A stretch of 64,000 nt of DNA from Anticarsia gemmatalis. Taxonomy: Eukaryota; Arthropoda; Insecta; Lepidoptera; Erebidae. Under the pieces are notes generated by a model. The model made no database searches. It had not been told where the DNA came from and saw nothing but the letters and a program-made list of their open reading frames with translations. The position numbers and the translations under genes were made by a program. This document shows positions 23,616-37,300 of this stretch, piece after piece (position 1 is the first letter of the stretch; every line of letters starts with the position of its first letter). The DNA is taken from assembly GCF_050436995.1 (NCBI RefSeq), contig NC_134763.1, positions 5,952,001 to 6,016,000 on the forward strand, read 5' to 3'.

Positions 23616-24300
23616 TACTCATTTCTCCAGAATGTATTTTCAAGCTGATAAAGTTGTAGACAGAAGCTAGAACTTCGCAAGTTAGAACAATAAAACTATA
23701 ATTTGATTGCAGGTATAATAACGTTACTAATAAATGATGGTCTCGAATATAGTTTATGCTAATATCTAATTGGAAACAGACAGCAGATGTTGAAATTATC
23801 AGACACAGAATGATTGCTTTAGTTAAACCAATAATGTCCTTAACTAAGTATCGTCGAAGACTTAACATGATAGTTAAAGAAGTGATATACTGAAAAGAAC
23901 TGCAAAAATGTTTGCAGCTTCATAGATTTTAAAATAAGCATCTAAGATGATGTCTGTTATTTATTTAGCTAGAAGTCTTTACCTACCTTTATATATTTAG
24001 TTGCTGCTATAATAGGGCTACCTGTCAAACATGACATACGATAAAAAAAGGTTGTAAAACTATATGACTGATCATTTAACCGTCAAATCATTTAGTTTCA
24101 GCTAAATACTATTACCAGTAAAACCAACCTAGAAAACATAATTTTACAAAAGCATGCATTTTTAAGCGTACATCCTAGAATACAACGAAACGAAATTATT
24201 ATAATGCATTTTAATTGTAGTTTTTCTTCGCGTTTTCTATGGCCTCATCATTCACAACGCTGTCACGGTGTTTTTGTATGAACGTGCGTTATTTATAAGC
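23616..24300. other. AT-rich non-coding DNA
   Basis: A 96-codon minus frame (23578-23868) overlaps the repeat at 23500-23615 and has no recognisable motif. Nothing else is seen. Confidence 0.4.
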
Positions 24301-24335
24301 GTTCACTCGTTCATTCGTTCACTCGTTCACTCGTT
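24301..24335 (+). repeat. Short tandem repeat GTTCACTC/GTTCATTC
   Basis: About four 8-base units of GTTCACTC with one variant (CATTC). It is a small impure microsatellite. Confidence 0.7.
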
Positions 24336-24887
24336 ATTTGTACCATTCTCTTGTTCATGGATAGTTTGCATGTCATATAATTGTCTTAAGAGTTGCTTTA
24401 CGAGGTTTACATTGAATATGTCACAATCATGTGGGACTTGTTACTTGTTTTACGACTTTAAGTGTACCCTCATTATGAAGACTTTGTTTACAATTAGACA
24501 GCTACATTGAAACCTTGACGACCGCTAGATGGGTGACGATGAACGGTTTTTATTAATGACTTAATTTCTTAATGTTCTATGTTTCTTATCAATACCCGTT
24601 ACGTAGTCATTCTTAATGCAGAACAACATTTATATTGAATTTTAGGTTTAAAAGAAATAAAATTTCACATTTGTAACCTTATTTCCCGGTATAAAATAAA
24701 CTATTAGAAAACATCAAAAGTTATTTAGACTAAAAACAATATTAAAAATATTTCATATCCATTTCCACTCAGCTTTTATTACAGTACATTTCTCCAGAGA
24801 TATGATCAATACATCAAAATATATTATTATAGTTATTCGGTTCAGAAATGCGAAACCGAAGTGCAACAGCAATATTGAAATTCATCA

Positions 24888-24980
24888 AGTAATACCGGCT
24901 AGAGTATAACTGCTACGAACCCGCTACGATAGTGCTACAAATTCCGTAGCTCTTGCTACGACGGATTCTATTACAGTTTT
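24888..24980 (+). repeat. GCTACGA-rich repeat, copy A
   Basis: Carries CTGCTACGAACCCGCTACGA, TAGTGCTACAAATTCCGTAG and TTGCTACGACGGATTC. The same series of GCTACGA units with similar spacing occurs at 48178-48262. This unit composition is typical of a repeat I recall from Lepidoptera. Its class is unknown to me. Confidence 0.55.
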
Positions 24981-26580
24981 GCATTAGCAAAACCACATAG
25001 CATGTACTCCCAAGATTAAGAAATTCTATATGTCTTAAACTTACACATTTTGGAAATATTTTCATACAATATTTATATACCTCTTGGAGATATCGTATGT
25101 AGCTCCAAGTGCATGCATACACCATTTATGCATCAATGATTATTTTAGTGCAATCAAAATCTAATATTTTTTCAATCCAAATTTTAAAAGCATATTTCAA
25201 AGTTTTCCTTTATTTCTAAACAACACATACGCATATTATTATTTGGTATTTATGTCCTACATCCCACGAAATTAATCATGTGATAAAACATAAACATTTC
25301 TCCACAAAATACTGCAAACTCATCTCAATAACCATCTCCCTAAACGCTAACACGTCAAACCGGCTTTAATACGAACACAAGTCAACTTGAACGTTAATCT
25401 CCACTCTAGCAAGCACAATATAGAGATGCCTCTTAGTATCAAATTAGCAAAGTCTTGCAGCAATAATTAAACGTTGCCAGCTGAAGGAAACTGCGTTTGA
25501 CTAGTTCAAGTTAAACTAAGTTATAGGGAACGAATTAACTTGTACAAATTATCTGGCTTACCTTTGACAAGTATTAAACCTCCTTGGTGCCTACTCAACG
25601 TACTACTAATTGACTTAGGCATTAAGTTTTGACACTTAAGACTTTCGCGGGTAAAATTTTAGCTTGTCGCGTTTTGAGTTTGAAAGTGTAGTTGTTATAT
25701 GAGATGACAGAATGAAGAACAATTACGAGTATGTGACTGTAATTGACTTTACAATGTTTTGAATAAAAACTTCAGCTGTTGTACGGCTTTATAGAAGCTA
25801 TAAGTTCTTTCATAGCTTCTTCTTTCTTTATTAATATTGAGTCTATAAAAAAAAACACACACACACAGTGCCTGAAAAGAACGTCATCAGAGCAAGCATA
25901 ATAAACGCTTACCGGTTTAATGACCCATAAATAAACAGCATGATTTATATGAATTGTATGTATGAGACAAGTGAAAATAACGGGTAAGGGTACACCTACT
26001 AATTTTCTTACACCGTTCCTAAAAATATCAAAACAAAATCCTATTATTTGTTCTCCATCCTAACATAAAGCTACAAAGGTCCACAAAACAAACTAGAAAT
26101 CCATAATAACGTATCTACGAGTAAAGTAAAAGGTCACGATGTAACTATTTACTTTGGCTTACCAGTAAATACCTTCTATATATAGTAGCAAACATTCAGA
26201 TCTCGTTTTCTTCTATTAACCGAGTATTTTTCCGGCCCTATCTGCTCACCCATCATACCCACATTATCAGAATTGGATCTAATTTCGGACCAACTCTTTT
26301 GTATAATTTTTACATTTATTTTTCCGAAAATAATGTAGTTTTGCTAGTTATTTAAATTGAGGAAATTAGCTTCATAATACTATATGTAATACTGTTTTCA
26401 CAAACTTATTTTACTGTAACCATATTGCGTGGGCAATAGAAAAATTATCCTTTATCACCTAAGCTTTGGCTACTCTGTCATTCCCTGATTTTTAATAGGC
26501 AGTATTCATCAGCATGGTTACCACAATACAAGCAGCTTATTTTTAAATTTGTTATTTTATTAATGATAGTACAAGAACGA
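24981..26580. other. AT-rich non-coding DNA
   Basis: Only a short (CA)n tract (25857-25867) stands out. No gene, RNA or mobile element is recognised. Confidence 0.5.
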
Positions 26581-26639
26581 AATTTAATTTTTTGAGAAGT
26601 GTAAATGTTAGCTATACACTTCTCAAAAAATTAAATTTC
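26581..26639. repeat. Perfect 24-bp inverted repeat hairpin
   Basis: Arms at 26581-26604 and 26616-26639 are perfect reverse complements (24 bp, starting AAATTTAATTTTTTGAG) around an 11-base loop. An RNA from either strand would fold into a simple 59-base hairpin. No T-run or gene end nearby suggests a terminator role. The stem is very AT-rich, so a small palindromic MITE or a templated duplication is likely. Confidence 0.85.
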
Positions 26640-29600
26640 ATTATTACAGTAAACTAACAGACATCAAAAGCACAACAATTTTATTAATCTTAAATATTCA
26701 CGTGAAGTATTCATTTACGCATTTCCTAATATTTGGAAGAGTAAATAACAAAAACCTCTATAATTTAATTCCGCAAGTTTCGCTGATTCAATTCGATTAT
26801 ACAATTTTATAAGTTACTAATTACACTCGACACCATCTCGAATCTAAATTGGGAGATTATGTTCTCTCAAATTTTGGTGTAACGGCAAAATAATGGAGAT
26901 CGTCTTCCCGAATTGATTTTAATTTTAATGTTTATTATAAAGTATTTGTTTAATCTCATAAATACACGCTACAGACAGTTTTGGAGCTATCTAAATATAT
27001 GTTACAATAAAATTAAAGAATGCGATACAATGACAAAGTAATACATTATTTCTTATAGAATAATAATCTTAAAATAATTATCTTTTTCCAGTTATTTCGC
27101 ACAAATAACAATTTTTTGAGTTGCAAAAGTACATTAATTATTTATATACCATAAATAATTCAACAAAACTAAGAACCTGTTTTATCAACGGTAATGAGAT
27201 TAAAAATGAAAAAGACGTGAGTATGCTGCTACAGTGAATACCGTAGGGCGACAGGCAGGCGAAGACTTTTAACCAGAGTTCAGTCACAGCCCGCGGGCAA
27301 GAACCTACGCTGAAACAAAGGCTCTTTGTACTTCATTCATGTCTAAGTAGCTATCCACAGGACATACTACAATGTGATAAGTAATTTCTAAACTAAAGTA
27401 CCTACTCTCTCAAGATAATGGAAGCAGAAATATATCATCACAAAGAATTATAAATGTAATATTCTTTGTTGAAATATATTATTAAATTAATCTTTTACAA
27501 GTACTAAAATATTTTTTTAAAAACAATATTTAAATACAATAATATGTGGCTTATTCGGTTGTTGCGCATGTTTAAATAATTACAAAATGGTGCGATAGTG
27601 AGATTAAACATGAATAAATAAATATTTTGCAATTTTAATATCTGATATTTTTCGATGTTTCTGTTCCCTATTTTTAGTAAAAAGTATAACACGCACTGAA
27701 ATGCACTCCAAGTCCATTACATGAATACAATAGCATCGAATACCTAACATATTATCTTTTCCAAACATAATTAGATATATCTAAAATCGTACGCAACCGA
27801 ATAATTCCTCACATTTTCTATGAACCCTTTGTCATATGAACTCCGGTGTACGACTGTTCGATTATGACGAACAATAGTTATTATTTGATACAAATTGGCC
27901 TAATGAACCCGTATCGATAGGAATCATTGCCCTTACTTCGGGCTTTGTTAAGTGATATACAGAACCACAATTGCTCACTAATGGAATGTTCAAAGTCGTC
28001 ATTGACTGATGAACTTTGATACGGTATCAATCAATTTAATTATTTGTCAACTGAAATACAAGTAATACTTTGTAAACCGATCAGTTTGCTTTGAATAAAT
28101 TGTCTGTGTTAAAGGTTAATGACAAAATAGGCTCGTCTATTAATATCTCTTCTTTTCGACCTATAAATAGATATAAGTATTGATGAACGATGAATGAGAA
28201 AACGTTTCGTTTGGCACAATCTTATAGCAGGTTAACGACAATAAAACCATTTATGTTACGGAAAATCTAGTGAATACTTAAGGTAAACGAGTACCTAACT
28301 GACCTTATAATAAATAACAATTGATCATAAATTTATTCTTAAACCATTTTGTTGGTTTTGCGATTAGTGCGATTTAATGAGTTCGAAGACATGAATCTCG
28401 AATTAGTTTCACTCATCACCATAGAACAAGTGGTAGGGGCAATGATCATTGAGCCTACATCGTACAAATAACAAGGTCACTGTAAAAGTCAACGGAGTGG
28501 AACAGTTTAGGAAGTTCTCATCAAATCTCGGGCGGAGCCAGGCGGTTGACCTAGTCAAAGAGACGCTTTGATAACATTTGCTGTCGACGAACCGTGAGCT
28601 TAATTTGAATAAATCAAATTTGGTGTAATTTAAACTATATCCAGAGAATGTACACCTAGAGGGCGGTTATATTGAAGTTTACATCTACCTGGTAACTAAA
28701 AAGCGAGCTTAAATGAACAGAGTTACTTGAGTTTAATATTGCGTCGCATAGTCCTCATATCTGTATATTAATAACGTATTTTAGATTGACGTCAAAGTTG
28801 GAATCTGTTCGGCTTTAATAAAGCCAACAACGTGTGCTTTTTGTGTACCTGCCTACAATTCAGTTTGTGAGCGGAGAATTTCATTTGATGTTGCACACAC
28901 GCGTGAATTAATAATATGTAACGAGGTATATTAACTTAAACTGCCTTATTCTTGACAGCCTTTTAATTATTCATATCAAATATGAATTTTGATTGTGTAA
29001 AGCATTCGGTACGTTTGTAATTTCGAACACGGGATAGTTTTGTTCTCATAAGCAAACTTACGCCGTTTTCAAGAAATTTATATGCATATCCTTAGATTAC
29101 GGTGAAACCACTTTCAGTAAATGACTACTGGTTATATTCGACCGACCCAAAATACATAATTGTAAGTTCCTTCATTTCAGTAACTATCATATATTATGCA
29201 CCCTTTTTCGTGGGCCGATTTTGTTCATTTCCGAATCTATATATATATTTTTTATATGAAATACCGGAAAAGATTAATTCAAACGGAAAAGCAAATACTT
29301 TTTTCCTAGTATGTACCCCACATTTTGTTACTTGACAATTGTATCTGAACTGAAACACTACTATCTATATTATTCAAAAGAACGTTGTTAATTGTAAGTT
29401 GAATGCAAGAAATAATTGAAACCGTTTTATACAGCAAGTCGTCATAATTGTCTCAGCAATGTCCTCAAAAAACGCTGCAAGATAGCAGTGTTACGTTACA
29501 GTAAAATGGAATCACGTAAAATATGATTTTGTCGAACGTGTTCCAGCGCGGAATACACTGAACACCTGCAGGTGAGGCGCCAGCCACAAACCACGTCTGT

Positions 29601-30084
29601 ACAATCGACATCGCGATAACGATTACACCCAAATGTAAGAAACTCTCGTATAGAAATGATCTTGGCATTTAATCAGTTCGTTAACTGGCTTATTGAAACT
29701 TGTTATGAAATAATGGTCTATTCAGTTGAATTTGATTAAAAGTATCGATTATGAGTAAAGGATGTCAGGATGAAGATCACTTGCGATTTTATTGTCAAAT
29801 TGATGTTAAAAAGCAGAACTCGGATTGTGTATTTTTTAAGAATCAAGAAATTAACTAATTTTATCTTTCAAATAACCCGATACTACTGAATCATAAATCC
29901 GTGAGTACGCCGCAGTACAAAAACTAAAAGAAGAATCTTAAAAATAGTGTCTAATCGGATCCACATTGTAACGTCTTGGCCTCTTCAAAACTACAAATTC
30001 TGAGAAGAATAGTAGACACAATAAAGCTACAATAAAAGCCCTGTTTAGCGCTAATTTCAAAGAACCTAGCATAGCGATATCAGA
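26640..30084. other. AT-rich non-coding DNA
   Basis: No supportable gene. A 67-codon minus frame (29465-29668) begins MPRSFLYESFLHLGVIVIAM and is hydrophobic near its N terminus, but it has no splice or family support. Small GC-richer patches at 27240-27310 and 28500-28600 are unassigned. Confidence 0.45.
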
Positions 30085-30235
30085 CATCTAGCGAATCGGC
30101 TTACCCCGCATAGTTGTAGAACCAGCACAGCATGCAGATCGCGACAGGACGCCCTGCTCATGAATAAGGGCTCTCTTGGGCCCGAAACTAGCCGGGCCAT
30201 CCCGAAATATGTACATGCGCCACTACAGTCGTATA
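30085..30235. repeat. Probable interspersed repeat fragment, GC-rich
   Basis: A sharply bounded GC-rich segment includes GACAGGACGCCCTGCTCATG, AATAAGGGCTCTCTTGGGCC, GAAACTAGCCGGGCCATCCC and TACATGCGCCACTACAG. I remember near-identical strings from lepidopteran repeats but cannot assign strand or class. The internal AGGGCTCTCTTGGGCCC could form a weak hairpin. Confidence 0.4.
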
Positions 30236-31376
30236 ATTAATTAAATAATATGAATACCCGCAATAACTCCATATGTATATTCGAAATCATATTTCTGTTA
30301 TATGATTTTGAATGTGATATAATATTAATATTTGTGCGTTATAATGCCGCTGTTACAATCTGAATACATTCATAAATTATTTGGAATGTTCCAATCGTGT
30401 ACATCTCATTATAGTCTGACTTCTACTTATTTTAGCACGATTTCTCACACTGCCTACTTTCGTATCGACAGCATTATTTTACGCAAAAAAACATTCAGAA
30501 TAAAAGACGCTGATCACTTTTTCAGTAAAAAAATCGATATCACCTCGATGATCGAAAACCCTTAGACGGAAAAAGACTTTAAATTGATATCCGTATGTCA
30601 AATTACCGAGATTGTGCCATAGGAAAATCATACAACCATTTTATGCAATAGTTAAGCTTTTGTTTTTTAATACAAGTAATAAAGCAGCCGTCTTTCACAT
30701 GAGCTAAACAAGCTTGTTTACAATTACCTTTTCTCAACTAATTAATTATATTATTCATTAAAAATATAATAACGGGAGCCTAGATTTTCCCTACTTTATT
30801 CTACCTTTGACTTCTTAGATACAATTTATTTTACAGTTAATGAAAAATTGCTGTTCTATTATTGCCACAATCGACAGCGCTACTGCGAATAGTAACTGCA
30901 TATAAAATCAATAATATGGCCGTGAGCGATAGCTTCGCCTTCCCTTTGTCTTGTTAAGTAACAATTCCTCACATATTGAAACCACTGCTTTATAAAGGCA
31001 CTGATATCGAATACCTATGAAATTTCATAGAAACCCATCTCATAACAGACTGGGATAATTAAATACTTACAGTGTACAGAAAACATAATTAATTGCAATA
31101 GAATCTAATTGCTTTGATGTGAGGTTAAGATAAATGCAGCACCTTTATGCAAAGAGCTTGCTACTTCTCATTGAACAACTATCATAAATTTTTATATGAT
31201 TGTATCTTCATTCTTAAAAAGAATAACGTATTACGATGGCATCTTTATATTTGTTTTTAAAGGGAAAATTAAAATATCTGATTGCTAATGACAATTTAAT
31301 AAGCAAATGATATGACTTAGCTATCGCCATCATATAGGTAGCTCAATATCTTGTACAAGATTAGTATTGATTTGAA
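30236..31376. other. AT-rich non-coding DNA
   Basis: A 16-bp perfect palindrome TAAACAAGCTTGTTTA lies at 30705-30720 and a 14-bp palindrome ATCTTGTACAAGAT at 31348-31361. No gene is seen. Confidence 0.45.
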
Positions 31377-31441
31377 AAACAATGAAAAAGACATCTCGGT
31401 AAAGGCTTTTCGCCTTTACTGAAATGTCCTTTTCATTGTTT
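31377..31441 (+). repeat. 30-bp-stem hairpin, miRNA-precursor-like
   Basis: Arms at 31377-31406 and 31412-31441 pair at 26 of 30 positions by Watson-Crick plus one G-U if read on + and three mismatches at most, around a 5-base loop TTTTC. Each arm contains AAACAATGAAAA and GTAAAGGC blocks or their complements. At about 65 bases it is the size of an insect pre-miRNA, but the loop is unusually small and neither arm matches a conserved insect miRNA seed I know. It could equally be a tiny foldback element. Confidence 0.8.
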
Positions 31442-32857
31442 AAAATTGGTCGCCAAATTACACCGATAAAATCTACATAAAACCATACAAACTCGTGGAA
31501 AGCAATTCGATATTCACAAAAATACACATTAAGCACGAAAACTAAATTTTCGCCACGGCCTTAATGGCTTCGGTTGGAGTCAACAAGTGTTAAGGCTATT
31601 GACAACATTAACTAACTTAGGACTCGCAAAGAAAAATACTTGGAAGATAAAAAAACAGAAGACTCCACACTGATTGAATTGTACAGCTGTTGGAAGTCCT
31701 TGACGAAATTATTTCTATTGGAACATTTTGTTCGGCGACAAAGTTAAATTGGATTTCTTATGGTGGAAGTGTCTCGTGAAAGTGGCAACCGAGCGGTTGG
31801 TTTTATTCAGCTCGAGCTGTTTTACGTGTATTATGACAATAGGCACTTTTTACCGCCGGCCCGACACTCAAACTTTGACTTATATTATTTTGTAAGGTAT
31901 TCTCGGCCAAATTCTTATAACATTTAATTTTTTTTCGTATAAAATCTTTGATTTATTAATAAAATTAGCTAAAAGTTAATAGGGTTTCTTCTGAATTTTT
32001 CTCCTTTGTTGGACAATTTATGCTTTTTACTTTACTTGAAAAACTAGTTTAGATTCTTGTGATATTAGTTTTGCGGTGCAATTAGATTTAATTAAATATC
32101 TTTGTCTAAAATGCTTTTAAAATCAATATAAAAATCAAAAGCTTTTTTTGTCATGACGTAGAAACTTTATTCTTTAAACTCGTTCTACTAAAATCGTACG
32201 AAATGATATAAATCGGATTCCTTAACACAGTTTTCAAAACATACAATATATTTATCACTAGAATGACACTTAAACTGTAACGAAATAAAGTAACAACAAT
32301 AACGTCAACATATAATTCAGTTTGAAATAACACGAGAATTTATTTGAAACTGGTAACAGAGAGCAAGAAAACATTACCAAGCGTCCACAAATTTCACAAA
32401 TGACAGTGCAGTTTCTTTGTCGGAACTTAATAAGGACATAGCCGGACATAACGCTGCAGTACCTCTTTTCATTTAACAGACGCGTGGCTATGTAATTGTA
32501 TAATGGCGGGACGTTCTTAGGTCTTGTTCTCATTGGATTCTTGATTGTCTTAGCCTTAGTGAGTGGTTTTGTTGGCTTAGGAATATACTGGCTTCTGATG
32601 TGTCAAGTGTCGCTGTTAATGGTCGACTCATAGTATTACTTTCGTAATCGTAAAACGTTTCTATTTCAGACGATAAACTTAGACAGACGAACTTTTTATT
32701 TCAAGTCATATAGTGAACTTCAGTCATTTTGGATTTCATTTGTATTTTTGGCTATCCACGTTGTGTTTTACATGGCACATAACATAAGATGCATTATTGT
32801 CAATATTTTTCAAGAACTAGATTGTTATTGGCAAAAAAAAAATTTATTTGTTAAAAA

Positions 32858-32888
<31 letters not shown>

Positions 32889-34060
32889 TAAGCATTTACC
32901 ACTTAGAAATAAGCATTCGATAACTTATCTGAAAGATGTGAAAAGAAACGAATATTAAAAAACCACTACCAAGTTACATTGTTTATACACAAACGTGCAT
33001 CTGTGTGGACGATGCTCAGCGAGTAATTTTTCTTGTGCTGCGGGGCTCTTAGCTCAGGAATCACGTAAAGTATGAATTCACTGAGGCACGCGCCGACTCC
33101 TGGACTATTCACTATTTTTACGACTTCGCTTCACGTGCACGACGCTTATTCTATCGTCCGTTATACATTTAGATACTTCTCAACAATATAGCGAAACTTT
33201 CTTTTTATTTTGCAGCGACTTTGGTATTCAAGGTCTGTATTAGGTTTTTTGTTTCGTCTGTCTACGAGTCTTTTGTATTAAGAAATTGCGCAGTATAATG
33301 TGTAAATTGTAGATTCAAGGTTCTGGAAAATACAGATTCCACAATAACTTCAATAATTCATAGCAACATACATTTTATAATTAAAACTATTCACGCAACT
33401 CGACATCGTCTGTCGTTCAACATCAAGGGTAATGAAACAATGTGACATAAATGAAATTTAAAATGAGAAGGTACGACCAAATTTAATCAAAAATTTTAAA
33501 ATTAAGCCCCAGTAAAACGACCCGAAATAGACGGAGAAGTAATTAAAAGTTGAAGCATTTCGCTGACGTTTATTTAATTCTCCTCAATAGTCGAACAAAT
33601 AATAAAGTACAGGGTCAGCGCATATGTAAAGCGAACACAGCGAACCGTTCGATAAATTGTTTTAGACAAACTTCCCATAAAGCAGCTAAATTCAGACATT
33701 TCGTTGCTTGCTTTACATAACAAGTAAATACATCAGAAACAAAAGTCATTCGTGAAATTCCATTTGAGAAATTCTAATTAAATTACGAGCTCACAGGGCT
33801 GATACAGCTAACTACAGCCGCCCTTTATCTAAAGTTGCAGAGTTATTTCGACAAATCTGAAGTATTTGTTGGAAAGTCAACCGGATTGTATTAATGCCGG
33901 GACATGCGCCCAATTTATACGGATTATATTGTACATATTTTGGTCTAAAGCTGCGACAAAGGTTTGCGTGATATTTTGTAATTTACATACCGGGTATTAA
34001 ATTAAACCAATAAGCCGAATAAATTGTGAAATAAATATGAATGTAAAATTCTGCGTTATT
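31442..34060. other. AT-rich non-coding DNA with a 24-base poly-A
   Basis: A run of 24 A occupies 32865-32888. It is followed by AAATAAGCATT twice within 35 bases. The poly-A could be a retroposon tail but the sequence before it is unrecognised. No gene is seen. Confidence 0.45.
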
Positions 34061-34350
34061 ATATCGGAGGCCACACACGCGTATCATCGCGTCGACACGC
34101 GGCACTTAACCCTAGCAATAACCACGGACAATACAAATTCCTTATAGACACTCGGCGTTCGCTAAGCACATATTGGCACATCACAACAATCGTTAACACG
34201 CCCCATTGTAGTTGATTCCGCACAATCGTGGCGGGCCCTTAGTCACTCGTCCAGACTGGATGTGGTAGGCACTCGAACCGGGTCAGATGGCGGAGCGATA
34301 CGGCACGACTCTGGCCGCGCCTGCACTATGACACTCCGTTAAGGAAGATG
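34061..34350. other. GC-richer, CpG-containing island, function unknown
   Basis: Contains CACACACGCGTATCATCGCG, CGACACGCGGCAC, AATCGTGGCGGGCCC and GGCACGACTCTGGCCGCGCC. Its GC and CpG content is well above that of the flanks. No ORF with splice sites is recognised. The B-box-like complement GGTTCGAGTGCC at 34269-34280 has no partner A box, so I do not call a tRNA. Confidence 0.3.
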
Positions 34351-37300
34351 GATGTTTCTGACGAATATCACTGCACTTACTATTATATTCTATACGTGGC
34401 TTGCAATTAAAATGAACGCGACCTTTATTACAGGTAATTATAAAATAATGTTGACTTTAAGGTGTTTCAAAGTTAAGAATCTATTTTGTGTAAATTCGAC
34501 TCGTCACAAGCGAAAGCGTTGATTAATATAACAAAGAGACATTGTTACGCACTAGGCAACAGCCAACTCGTTTTACATAAACATTGCGAACCCCTGATCA
34601 AATTGCGTTTCAAAGTGAGGTACAAGTTTCACTTGGAGGTAATTTTCCTCTTATTACCTGCCTTGTTCTTTAATTATCCGTAGGACATCCGTATTAAAAA
34701 TTCAAAATGAAAAGTCCCTCCAGTTTCTTGTCTGTATTTAGTCCATTCTGAAGTCAAACTCGTGAAACTTTCACTAATTGGCAACATAACAAATTGGCAG
34801 TATAAGTTAAACATTGCTCTGCATCTTAGCTGAGTTTCCTTGATACGGCACAGGATTATAATTTATCGTTCTTAAAGATGTTTTTCCGAATATTTGAGTT
34901 TAGCTCTCGAGTCAGTGGCGACAAAGCGACGCCGCTAAAGGGTTAAATCTCGGAGACCGAAATCTGTTAACAATTATACATTTTATGACGAGATTTTGCG
35001 AATGCCTCTGCAAATTGTGTCAAATAATTACATAATCGTTTTAGATTGTATTGAATAATATAAGAGATTGCAATCCGCGCTGGTGAAATAGCTGAAATAT
35101 TTAAACATATTTGTTATCTGTCGACACGTTGAACATTGGAATTTCAGTTCAGAGATAAATGCTTGTGAAATTATTTTCTGAGACAGTGCTTAGGAAAATG
35201 GGGAATGTTTGTTTATATTTATATCAATAAAGGCTTGACTTGACGTTTCAATTATATAGTCAAACTGAAAAATCCGTAAAAATTCTGAAATTACCAAATA
35301 AATACAAAAAACATTTAAGGTATGTAATACAGGAAAATTATTAGTGGTAAGCGTGTTCTCAAAAAAAAACAGAAATATGTACTACCGGCCATTACAGATG
35401 ACCTTTTAAGAAAGAAATCTGAAATGTAAAACCTTTTTTGAGCACAATTCAGAAAAGAGATTAAAAATACATAGTCGAGCAAGCACTAAAATAGAATCTA
35501 ACATTCGATTCGAAAGATAATTCATTCCCCTTTCGACAATTAAAAGGAACGGACGTCTCTTTAAAACCGTTGTAAAATTAAAAATTCGCGCTGTGTCCAG
35601 ACTTGCTTAACCAGCAGGAATGCAACCTCCGGCGGCTAGCACCGAACAAAAATGGTCAAGTGTGAAAACGCCGTATAATTACCAGTCTAATGAACTAGAC
35701 GGAAGAATTCCATTATAAGATTTTTTTCAAGTGAAGTCTACGAGATACGAAGCTAATAAAATTTATACCGAGTAATTAAATGTTGAGTGGAAGAAGGAAA
35801 TACTTGATCTTTGACATTCTCATTTAAGTCGCGGACTTAATTATAAATTATGAGTTTTTATACGACACAAACACACGTCGAAACATATTGTAAACCACGA
35901 AAAATCATTGATTTATTGCTTTGCATGGGATACATTCCATTTTAAAGTATGTAAACTACACATAAACAAATGTATGAATCAATCTATACATTTGGCTCAA
36001 CAACTTTGAAATTAATCATAGATTAAATATGTCCCAAATCTTATTCTGTGATCAAAAAAGCCAATGAAAATGTTTATCTACTTAAGTAGGTCTTCAATTG
36101 TCAAGTATAAGATAAACTCGCTCATTTCTTCGTTGATCAACATGTCACAATATTATAATCAAACTAATATTATCATCGTATTATCTTTATAACTTTAATT
36201 TAGAGAGCTTTATTTTGGAGTCAACCAATTTAATAAAATGTCTTCACAAAAAATATTTTAAAATAAATCTTGAATATTACTGAAAGCTTTTTTTGATAAT
36301 TTAATCGTCTAAGACATCGGACGGGAGATAAAAGAATTTTAGTGTCCCTTTAAAATATTGAATGGAGCAAGTTTTATTATTCACAATAGTCGTCGATGTA
36401 AATTGATGCTTTGTCTGTCCACAATAAAATAGCGTCGAGGCATAATAGCCGTCGGACTAGTTGATCTTTCCGGCGATGGCTAACGATGTGCATATTGACG
36501 AGTTTCTTTATAACTTCGCGCTAGTTTAATTACTTGTGGTTATGGGCTGAAGGCGTGATTTTATGTATGTATCTATGAATGTATTTACTGTCTTTAGGAT
36601 CATACCTCTCGCAATATTTCAACCAGCTTTATTTTGCAAACACTATTGATTGGAAACTAGTTATTTATAAAACTTATGTCAGAGGGTCGCCAAAATTATC
36701 CTCTTTGTCACCAAATAGTGATCCCAATAACACCGTGCAGTTTGGAGTACAGCTAAACGACTGTAATATAAGTAATTTATTGATATAATATAAAAATAAA
36801 CATACAAGTCATGAATTAAGGAAATATAGTACATCACTTAATCAAGGTTCGTAAGATATCGTATCTGATCACAATTCTGAATAAAAATCACTTGCCCTCA
36901 TTTACTCGTCCTTGAGGGCTCAGTCTACAAAAAATGGAACCGTGAAAATACTAAAGCTTTTATTTAATAAAGACACGAACAGTTTTGCCTAAAAAATATC
37001 CACATTTCACTTAAATGAAACACCTCTCTAAACCACACTGTTATCCTTACGATCACTGACGTTCATTACCCATAAATCATTTCAATTGACTTAAACTCGC
37101 GATAACAAACTCATTTTACGAGACTGAACGACAAAATCCCCCAAAAAACCCAACCTTTGATCCATCAACACAATACATAACGTAATTACGTGCATAGGAC
37201 AGTGTTATCTATACCTAACAGCTGTCTCGGTCCCCTTATCTCGAACTGTAAGATATACGTGCCTATCCCGGGAGAAAAATCGCTGGCCCTGTCACACGGG

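Noticed and set aside
34261..34330. B-box-like GGTTCGAGTGCC on the minus strand in a GC-rich patch
   Set aside because: No A box at the right spacing and no cloverleaf.
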